Of a stretch of DNA of 10,753 bases, positions 5,723-10,753 are shown piece by piece. Position 1 is the first letter of the stretch. Every line of letters begins with the position of its first letter. This DNA is from Candidatus Gottesmanbacteria bacterium (GTDB taxonomy: Bacteria > Patescibacteriota > Microgenomatia > UBA10105 > UBA927). Both the position numbers and the translations under genes were made by a program. The stretch lies in assembly GCA_016182725.1 (NCBI GenBank), contig JACPFZ010000012.1:1-10753 (forward strand), written 5' to 3'. Below the pieces are notes generated by a model, which searched no databases, was not told where the DNA came from, and was given only the letters and a program-made list of their open reading frames with translations.

Positions 5723-5968
5723 ATGATGCGAAGTCAAAAACGATTTGCAAAACGAGAGCGAGCAGTTGCGAAAAACTGTCAGTTTTGCAACACCAAAACA
5801 GAGCCGGACTACAAGGATGCGGTCCTACTCGAGAGATTCCTTACGGAACGCGGCAAAATTTTGGGCCGTACGAGAACCGGCATTTGTAGCACCCATCAGC
5901 GGACTCTCACACAAGCCATCAAGCGGGCCCGTCACGTGGCTCTTCTTCCGTTTATCGTACAGAGTTGA
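5723..5968 (+). CDS. rpsR: 30S ribosomal protein bS18
   Basis: An 81-residue bS18, partner of bS6 in the 30S platform. It has a basic N-terminus, a likely zinc-binding set NCQFC (C19, C22) with C55 and H58, and the conserved core DYKDAVLLERFLTERGKILGRTRTG followed by QRTLTQAIKRARHVALLPF. The zinc-type cysteines are a known variant within the family. ATG 5723 is used; ATG 5726 directly after it is equally possible and changes one residue. It is the last gene of the rpsF-ssb-rpsR operon. In many bacteria rplI (bL9) comes next, but here a peptidase gene follows. Confidence 0.95.
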   Translation: MMRSQKRFAKRERAVAKNCQFCNTKTEPDYKDAVLLERFLTERGKILGRTRTGICSTHQRTLTQAIKRARHVALLPFIVQS

Positions 5969-5999
5969 CTAATGATCTCAATTCCCTTACCTTTATACA

Positions 6000-7283
6000 A
6001 TGAGGACTCTTCCGTTTTCTAAACTCCGTAATTTTTTTGTCACCCTCGCTCTCCTTATTTTCGTTGGGGCTAGTGGCTATGAGTTAGGTCTGCGGCGTAC
6101 ACAGCTTCGTATCTCGCCCGATAAACAGGTGGTCGTGGGTCAAGAGTCGCCGCCCCAGTTGGCCGTTGATTTTTCGCTGTTTTGGGATGTATGGCAACGA
6201 CTCCTGCGCCATTATATAGACGCGGCAAATCTCAACAAAGGGAAGATGGTGGAAGGGGCAATCACGGGGATGGTCAACTCCCTCGGTGACCCGTATACGG
6301 TCTTTTTGCCGCCAAAAGAAAATACCGAGTTTAAACAGGATTTAGGCGGCGCGTTTGAAGGCATCGGCGCGCAGTTGGGGATGAAGGATGGACACGTGAT
6401 TGTGGTGGCACCGCTTAAGGGAAATCCCGCGGAAAAGGCGGGAATGAAAGCAGGCGATTTCATTGTAAAGGTAAATGGCGAAGAAACGATTGGCTGGACG
6501 CTCCCCCAAGCGGTTTCCAAAATTCGCGGACCGCGCGGAACGACCGTTACGCTAAACATCCTTCACGAAGGGGGCACAAAACCGGTGGATATCACAATTA
6601 TTCGCGATACCATTACGGTGCCCTCGGTGGAGTGGTGGGTGCGTTCTCCTCGGGAAATTCCTGAGGTAAGCGGTGTCAAAGATGCCAAAGTCCTGCAAGC
6701 AAAAACCGGCAAAGTTGCCTACCTGCGGCTTTCCCGTTTCGGCGATCATAGTAACGATGAGTGGAATAAAGCAGTGGGGGAGATTCTTGCCGCGCAGGCG
6801 GCAAACGGCACGCTCAAAGGACTCATTTTTGACCTGCGCAATAACCCCGGTGGATACTTGCAGGGTGCGGTTTTTATCGCAAGTGAATTTATGAAAAGCG
6901 GTACCGTCGTATCTCAAGTGAATAGCGACGGCACGCGCGAAAACTATCCGGTAGACCGGGTAGGCAAACTGCTCGATATTCCGGTGATCGTTCTCATCAA
7001 TAAAGGCAGCGCGTCTGCCGCTGAAATTGTTGCGGGTGCGCTTCGCGACTATAAACGGGCAACGATTGTGGGTGAAACATCGTTTGGTAAAGGATCCGTG
7101 CAGACGCCGCAGGATTTGACGGGGGGGGCGGGACTTCATATCACGACCGGCAAGTGGTTACTCCCCAAAGGCGACTGGATCAATAAAAAGGGCATTGTCC
7201 CTGACGTACTGGTGCCGATGGAGAGCACTGATGCTACGAGTGATGCGCAGCTTGCAAAAGCAGTGGAACTTCTTTTAAAATAG
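6000..7283 (+). CDS. S41 family carboxy-terminal processing peptidase
   Basis: A 427-residue serine peptidase of the CtpA/CtpB/Prc type that trims or degrades proteins outside the cytoplasmic membrane. The N-terminal hydrophobic helix at about 11-27 is a signal anchor. A helical cap region (about 55-110) precedes a PDZ domain (about 115-200, GAFEGIGAQLG to VTLNIL). The catalytic core follows, with YLRLSRFGD, the NNPGGYLQGAV loop, the Ser nucleophile in NKGSASAAEI (S339) and the Lys base in FGKGSVQ (K364). Their 25-residue spacing equals that of E. coli Prc. The gene appears complete. ATG 6000 lies 31 nt after the rpsR stop. A weak TTGACT (5965) with TACCTT (5989) could be a promoter, and no Shine-Dalgarno is seen. 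It is followed 16 nt later by an HtrA-type protease gene, so the two probably share a role in envelope protein quality control. Confidence 0.92.
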   Translation: MRTLPFSKLRNFFVTLALLIFVGASGYELGLRRTQLRISPDKQVVVGQESPPQLAVDFSLFWDVWQRLLRHYIDAANLNKGKMVEGAITGMVNSLGDPYTVFLPPKENTEFKQDLGGAFEGIGAQLGMKDGHVIVVAPLKGNPAEKAGMKAGDFIVKVNGEETIGWTLPQAVSKIRGPRGTTVTLNILHEGGTKPVDITIIRDTITVPSVEWWVRSPREIPEVSGVKDAKVLQAKTGKVAYLRLSRFGDHSNDEWNKAVGEILAAQAANGTLKGLIFDLRNNPGGYLQGAVFIASEFMKSGTVVSQVNSDGTRENYPVDRVGKLLDIPVIVLINKGSASAAEIVAGALRDYKRATIVGETSFGKGSVQTPQDLTGGAGLHITTGKWLLPKGDWINKKGIVPDVLVPMESTDATSDAQLAKAVELLLK

Positions 7284-7299
7284 TAATCTACGGTTTTCT

Positions 7300-8407
7300 A
7301 TGAAACGATTTCTTCTTTTCATTGCTGCAGCGGTTTTGGTTCTCGGTGGTTTGGTGAGCTCCGGGGTCTTCGGGTTACGATGGAGCACATTTGAGCGGTA
7401 TTTGAAACTTCCCAAGGCTTCTTCACTTCAGAAACTTCCTGGTATGGAAAACGTACGAGTCGTTTCTGAAGAATCCGTGGTTATTGACGTCGTTGACAAG
7501 GTTTCTCCTTCCGTGGTTACCGTGGGGATTACCAAAACGCGCACCACGGGTGATATCTTTGAGCTTAATCCTTTTGATCCGTTTTCTCCATTCCGGAGAC
7601 GCCCCGGCCAAACACAGAAACTTGAGCAGGATATTGGGAGCGGATTTGTGGTGGGAGAGGGCGGCCTTATTGTTACCAATAAGCACGTGGTAGCGGATAC
7701 GAATGCCAAATATCGTGTGATTACCAAGGACGATAAAACTTACGATGTAGTAAAAATTTACCGCGATCCGGTCAATGATTTAGCAATTATTAAAATTAAT
7801 CCCTCTCCGCCGGCTGGCGGCTCGGGGCAAGTGCTCAAACCTGTTGAGCTCGGCGACTCCAGCAAAATCAAAGTTGGACAGCTTGCTATTGCCATTGGGA
7901 CTGCCCTTGGGGAATTTCGGAACACCGTCTGTGATCCAAACCGATGCGGCCATCAACCCAGGGAATTCCGGTGGGCCACTTCTCAATTCCAGCGGTCAGG
8001 TCATCGGTATCAATGTCGCAGTATCAGGAGACGGACAGAACATCGGATTTGCATTACCGATTAATGTAGTCCGCGACGCGCTTGCCAACTTTAACCAGAC
8101 GGGCCAATTCAATCGGCCCTTTATCGGCGTGCGGTATAAAACTGTAGCGCGCGATTTAGCGGTTCTTAATGATGTGCCGGAAGGCGCGTATATCGTTGAT
8201 GTTATAAGTGGAAGTCCGGCAGATACCGCAGGGCTTAAACAAGGCGATATCATCACAAAATTTGATGATATACGCTTATCCGGCGAAAACGCCGAGCTTT
8301 CAAAAATTATCAGTAAGAAAAAAGTGGGCGATACCGTTTCCCTCACCATCTGGCGCGACGGAAAAGAAAAGACAGTGAAGCTCACATTGGGAAATCAAGG
8401 AGAGTAG
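7300..8407 (+). pseudogene. HtrA/DegP-like S1C serine protease split by a frame-breaking deletion
   Basis: The first frame (from ATG 7300) gives an N-terminal membrane anchor at about residues 4-25, then the trypsin-like domain with DIGSGFVV, the catalytic His in NKHVV (H129) and the catalytic Asp in VNDLAI (D160), up to IGTALGEFRNTV (V210). After 7929 the match jumps frame and resumes at 7931 with VIQTDAAINPGNSGGPLL, which carries the catalytic Ser. A complete PDZ domain follows (about FIGVRYKTVARDLA to TVKLTL), ending at the TAG 8405-8407. Family members have a strand like TxGxVSGLGR and a loop between these points, so at least 20 codons are missing and the remainder differs by one frame. 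As written, the first frame ends soon after without the Ser. A short palindromic repeat at 7807-7820 adds PSPPAGGSG in frame. A sequencing or assembly error is a real alternative. Confidence 0.85.
7807..7820 (+). repeat. Short GC palindrome inside htrA
   Basis: CCGCC (7807-7811) and GGCGG (7816-7820) around GGCT form a five-pair hairpin in the coding strand. It is translated as part of SPPAGGSG between the catalytic Asp region and the KPVELGDS strand, where family members usually have a shorter polar loop. Confidence 0.5.
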
Positions 8408-8420
8408 AAGAGATGTGTAG

Positions 8421-8426
8421 TATACT
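8421..8426 (+). promoter_or_regulatory. -10 box ahead of the retropepsin-like gene
   Basis: TATACT at 8421-8426 ends 9 nt before ATG 8436, in the 28-nt gap after the htrA stop. No good -35 is seen at the right distance. It fits the leaderless pattern of this window but is weaker than the rpsF, rpmE and transposase promoters. Confidence 0.4.
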
Positions 8427-8435
8427 CATGCTACC

Positions 8436-8792
8436 ATGGGAATGACCGATGTTCGACTTAAGATAAAAAATCCGCAAAATCCCCTGAAAGTATACGAGGG
8501 AAAATTTTTGGTTGACAGCGGGGCAACCTATACTGTTGTTCCCTCCTCCGTGCTTAAAGATTTAGGGATACGTCCACAGCGAGTCGAATCATTTGTATTG
8601 GCCGATGGCAGCACGATTAACCGAAAGGTTGGTAATGCCTTTTTTGAATTTCAGGGTCGGGAATCTGCTGCACCAGTATTATTTGGAGAGAAAGGCGATA
8701 CAAACTTATTGGGGGTCTTTACTCTTGAGGCGCTCGGTTTGACGCTTGATCCGTTGAAGCGTACCCTTCATAAGGCGCTCCTTCGGCTCTAA
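8436..8792 (+). CDS. Retropepsin-like aspartic protease (clan AA, single domain)
   Basis: A 118-residue protein with the active-site motif FLVDSGATYTVVP (D27-S28-G29-A30) typical of retropepsin-like aspartic proteases. The half-size length means the active enzyme would be a homodimer. A flap-like region follows (FVLADGSTINRKVGNAFFEF, 53-72), then the second conserved block NLLGVFTLEALGLTLDP (90-106), where LLG matches the usual hydrophobic-hydrophobic-glycine motif. There is no signal peptide, so it is probably cytoplasmic. ATG 8436 is chosen from the -10 spacing; ATG 8442 is also possible. Its substrate is unknown. It is the third peptidase in a row and converges with prfA, leaving only 7 nt between the two stop codons. 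Confidence 0.85.
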   Translation: MGMTDVRLKIKNPQNPLKVYEGKFLVDSGATYTVVPSSVLKDLGIRPQRVESFVLADGSTINRKVGNAFFEFQGRESAAPVLFGEKGDTNLLGVFTLEALGLTLDPLKRTLHKALLRL

Positions 8793-8799
8793 TGGTATT

Positions 8800-9498
8800 T
8801 TATATCTGTGAAGTTAAAAGCGCTTCGGTCACTTTTTGCAATTTTCCCTCGATAATGTCTTCCAAATTGTGCCAGGACTTGTTGATGCGGTGGTCGGTGA
8901 CGCGGTTTTGAGGGAAATTATACGTTCGGATTTTTTCTGCCCGCATGCCCCTTCCGATTACGCTTCGCTTATCGGTCAGGGCCGCTTCGCGGCGCATTAA
9001 TTCCTGTTCCCACACTTTGGCGCGCAGCATGGAGAGGGCAACCTGGCGATTTTGAAACTGGTCTCGTTCGGTTTGCGCAGAAACGACGATACCCGTGGGT
9101 TTGTGACGCAAGCGTACCGCAGAGCTTACTTTATTTACATTCTGGCCGCCACGGCCAGAGCTTCGGAAAAAGTCCCACTCCAAATCTTCCGGCCGGATCA
9201 CGACTTCTGCCTCTGGAATTTCCGGAAGGACCGCAACCGTTGCTGTTGACGTGTGGATGCGCCCTTGTCGTTCGGTCGTTGGCACGCGTTGGACGCGGTG
9301 CGTTCCTGCTTCGTATTGAAGCTTGGTAAATGCCTGGGGACCGCGGATCCGTATGGCATTGTCGCTTATCGTTTCAACCTTCCAGCCTTGAATATTCCCA
9401 TAGCGCGTGTACATGCGCAGAAGGTCAGATGCCCAAATTTTGGCTTCCTCGCCACCAGGACCTGGACGAAACTCGAGAATGGCAATATCTTCATTCAT
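8800..9498 (-). CDS. prfA: Short peptide chain release factor 1 (lacks N-terminal domain)
   Basis: A 232-residue class-I release factor that ends translation at UAA/UAG. Domain 2 is intact with FRPGPGGEEAKIWASDLLRM and HRVQRVPTTERQGRIHTST, where P73-T74-T75 is the RF1-type PxT stop-codon reader. Domain 3 has SSGRGGQNVNKVSSAVRL with the peptidyl-hydrolysis GGQ at 117-119. The C-terminal part MRAEKIRTYNFPQNRVTDHRI is also typical. Full RF1 has about 360 residues; here domain 1, about 100 residues that contact the L11 stalk base, is missing. A TGA closes the frame a few codons upstream of the TTG at 9510, so it cannot be extended. ATG 9498 is taken as the start because TTG 9510 lies in the AT-rich repeat block. 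From memory, similar short RF1 forms occur in some Patescibacteria. Confidence 0.9.
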   Translation of the reverse strand: MNEDIAILEFRPGPGGEEAKIWASDLLRMYTRYGNIQGWKVETISDNAIRIRGPQAFTKLQYEAGTHRVQRVPTTERQGRIHTSTATVAVLPEIPEAEVVIRPEDLEWDFFRSSGRGGQNVNKVSSAVRLRHKPTGIVVSAQTERDQFQNRQVALSMLRAKVWEQELMRREAALTDKRSVIGRGMRAEKIRTYNFPQNRVTDHRINKSWHNLEDIIEGKLQKVTEALLTSQI

Positions 9499-9501
9499 AA
9501 C

Positions 9502-9614
9502 AATTTTCAATTCTCAATTTCCAATTTACAATCAATTTACATTGAAAACAATAATTTTCAAACGTTTGAAAATTGAATCATTGAAAATTTAATGAAAATT
9601 GTAAATTGAAAATT
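9502..9614. repeat. AT-rich palindromic block upstream of prfA
   Basis: This 113-nt block has nested symmetry. At the centre is a perfect 22-bp palindrome (9553-9574; AATTTTCAAAC and its complement). The outer edges are an 11-bp inverted repeat, AATTTTCAATT at 9502-9512 and its complement at 9604-9614. A further 11-bp pair is CAATTTACAAT at 9522-9532 and 9598-9608. The left half repeats CAATTT and the right half repeats TTGAAAATT. It fills most of the rpmE-prfA gap and ends 3 nt from the prfA start codon. Confidence 0.8.
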
Positions 9615-9626
9615 CAAGAAGCTTGA

Positions 9627-9935
9627 TTACTTTGAACCCATAAGCATCTCTTTCAAGCTCTTCGGTGAACGCAACTGTTCCTCGCGCTCGGCTTTTTTCT
9701 TTTTCTTGGCAGCTATTACCACTGAGGTTGCTTGGGCTGCTTTTTGTTTCTGCTGGAACCGTTCAACGCGGCCCAGCGTATCCACGAATTTCATTTCACC
9801 GGTAAAAAACGGATGGCAGTGGGAGCAAATTTCCACGCGAAGCTCGGGCTTGGTTGCGCCGATTATGAAGGTGTTTCCACAGGCACAGGACACTTTTGCA
9901 TCCGGATACCATTGGGGGTGAATACCTTGTTTCAT
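9627..9935 (-). CDS. rpmE: 50S ribosomal protein bL31
   Basis: A 102-residue bL31, a large-subunit protein at the intersubunit bridge. The core reads MKQGIHPQWYPDAKVSCACG with the zinc-type cysteines C17 and C19, then CSHCHPFFTG with C37 and C40, and VDTLGRVERF. This is the cysteine-containing (zinc) form. A tail of about 40 residues, rich in lysine and alanine and ending SPKSLKEMLMGSK, extends beyond the usual 66-75 residue length. ATG 9935 is fixed by the conserved start and by a promoter 6 nt upstream. It lies directly after the transporter gene on the same strand and ahead of prfA, a gene order often seen in bacteria (rpmE-prfA). Confidence 0.95.
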   Translation of the reverse strand: MKQGIHPQWYPDAKVSCACGNTFIIGATKPELRVEICSHCHPFFTGEMKFVDTLGRVERFQQKQKAAQATSVVIAAKKKKKAEREEQLRSPKSLKEMLMGSK

Positions 9936-9941
9936 GCACAA

Positions 9942-9970
9942 ATTATAGCACGTTTCACCGTCTCTGTCGA
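9942..9970 (-). promoter_or_regulatory. Consensus leaderless promoter of rpmE
   Basis: Reading on the minus strand: TCGACA (9970-9965), a 17-nt spacer and a perfect TATAAT (9947-9942) preceded by TGC, an extended -10. Six nt separate the -10 from ATG 9935, so transcription would begin at or next to the A of the ATG. The -35 lies inside the end of the upstream transporter gene. Confidence 0.8.
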
Positions 9971-10753
9971 GGTTTGTTCCAGTGAGGATTTGGCACCCTG
10001 AGTTTTTTCCGTTTTTTGTATTCAGCCACAAAGACGCCTACGGCAATCACAGCCGCCCCGATGAAGAAGGTTTCCGTCGGTCGTTCTTTCAGCCAGAATA
10101 TAGAAAACGGAGCTGCCCAAATGGGATACAGATACGCAAATATAGCCGCCTCACCGATTTCGATGGTTTTGATTCCCCAGTTTCTCAACATGTACGCGAT
10201 AGAGCCGGAAAGTATGGCCATGTACCAGACGCCTGCGTGGGCAGCCAGGGGCGCCCGGGCGATGGTGGTAACAATCATTTCCCAAGGGTGTACTAGGAGT
10301 GCGATGGGAATAATTGCTAAGAAACCCAGGAGAAACGAGATATGGGTGAGAGCTGCGGGAGAAATCCTGGACCTTACCGCGATTTTCAAAAGGAGTATAG
10401 AGAGGGCATCGATAATGATGGAGATGATGATAAGACCGTTTCCTTCGAGTTTTCCTATAATCTGTTCCGGGTGGCCATTAAACAGGGGTGTGACAACGGT
10501 CAGGATAGTGCCAAAAAACGCGATGGTTATCCCGATTTTTTCCAACTTTGTCACCCGTTCTTTCAAAAGGAGCCATCCCACGATGACGATTGCAACAGGA
10601 GAGAGGGCAGAAAGCAGCGTACCGGTGAGCGACGTGGTTTTATCAAAGCCATAAAACAACAGTCCGAGAGCAACTGGCACGGAGAAAAATCCATAGAAAA
10701 ACGTGGCGGCAATTTCACGACTTTTGGTCGGAAGTTTCGGTCGGAACGCAAAA
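9955..10753 (-). CDS. EamA/DMT-family transporter, N-terminus outside window
   Basis: The frame is open from the right edge to the TGA at 9957-9955 and gives 265 residues of a drug/metabolite transporter superfamily (EamA) membrane protein. The two EamA repeats are visible. The first ends with LTGTLLSALSPVAIVIVGWLLLKERVTKLEKIGI. The second contains HAGVWYMAILSGSIAYMLRNWGIKTIEIGEA, AIFAYLYPIWAAPFSIFWLKERPTETFFIGAAVI, then a basic tail KKRKKLRVPN. At least seven hydrophobic helices are present, and the first one or two of the usual ten are cut off. The frame continues upstream of the GTG at 10680 to the window edge, so 10680 is not the start. The substrate cannot be deduced, since the family exports or imports many small metabolites. 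Confidence 0.9.
   Translation of the reverse strand, partial: FAFRPKLPTKSREIAATFFYGFFSVPVALGLLFYGFDKTTSLTGTLLSALSPVAIVIVGWLLLKERVTKLEKIGITIAFFGTILTVVTPLFNGHPEQIIGKLEGNGLIIISIIIDALSILLLKIAVRSRISPAALTHISFLLGFLAIIPIALLVHPWEMIVTTIARAPLAAHAGVWYMAILSGSIAYMLRNWGIKTIEIGEAAIFAYLYPIWAAPFSIFWLKERPTETFFIGAAVIAVGVFVAEYKKRKKLRVPNPHWNKPRQRR

Noticed and set aside
6552..7139. A 195-codon minus-strand open frame
   Set aside because: It lies wholly antisense to the S41 peptidase, whose motifs and codons explain the region, and its translation shows no recognisable pattern.
7900..7960. Programmed ribosomal frameshift to join the two htrA frames
   Set aside because: No slippery sequence is seen, and conserved residues are missing at the junction, so slipping alone would not restore the family sequence.
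8793..8799. Shared terminator between the convergent retropepsin-like and prfA genes
   Set aside because: Only 7 nt separate the stops and no clear hairpin with a T run is present on either strand.
10016..10654. A 212-codon plus-strand open frame
   Set aside because: It is antisense to the EamA transporter, which has clear membrane repeats. The plus-strand translation is an artefact of hydrophobic codons.
1..10753. Recoded UGA (glycine or tryptophan code)
   Set aside because: TGA ends folA, plsC, rpsR and the transporter at the expected family ends, and tryptophan is coded by TGG.

Overview
This window most likely comes from a Candidate Phyla Radiation (Patescibacteria) genome, probably a Parcubacteria-type lineage. 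The call rests on gene content and layout, not on a database match. Supporting signs are very short intergenic gaps, several start codons placed a few bases behind a -10 box with no Shine-Dalgarno (leaderless style), an rpsF-ssb-rpsR cluster with no rplI after it, a short class-I release factor without its N-terminal domain, a bL31 with a long lysine-rich tail, and a retropepsin-like protein. TGA ends several genes (folA, plsC, rpsR, the transporter), so the standard bacterial code applies and the UGA-glycine groups are unlikely.

Layout, left to right. Positions 1-239 hold the C-terminal end of dihydrofolate reductase. Next come two small two-helix membrane proteins (298-570 and 623-895), separated by a GC-rich hairpin repeat. 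Positions 931-1735 form a self-contained insertion-like unit: an AT-rich REP-associated (Y1/HUH) transposase, a consensus promoter, a perfect 14-bp inverted repeat and tandem repeats at each end. Then follow a plsC-type acyltransferase (1794-2690), a ychF GTPase/ATPase gene that has lost its P-loop through a frame-breaking deletion (2776-3800), and a primary-type sigma factor (3818-4846).

The rpsF-ssb-rpsR operon (4889-5968) is followed by a protease cluster: a membrane-anchored S41 carboxy-terminal processing peptidase (6000-7283), an HtrA/DegP-type S1C protease split by a frame-breaking deletion between its catalytic Asp and Ser (7300-8407), and a small retropepsin-like aspartic protease (8436-8792). 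The right end lies on the minus strand and reads, in order of transcription, a DMT/EamA transporter (running off the window), rpmE (bL31) and a short prfA (RF1). An AT-rich palindromic block sits between rpmE and prfA.

Two themes stand out. First, promoters of the form TTGACA-17-TATAAT, often with an extended -10, lie 6-12 nt ahead of ATG in at least six places, which implies leaderless mRNAs. The gene for the sigma factor that would read such promoters lies in the same window. Second, short GC-rich palindromic elements have entered coding sequence in frame in three genes (ychF, ssb, htrA), with a related copy in an intergenic gap. Two housekeeping genes also carry comparable internal frame-breaking deletions. 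These may be real lesions or assembly errors, and raw reads would decide.
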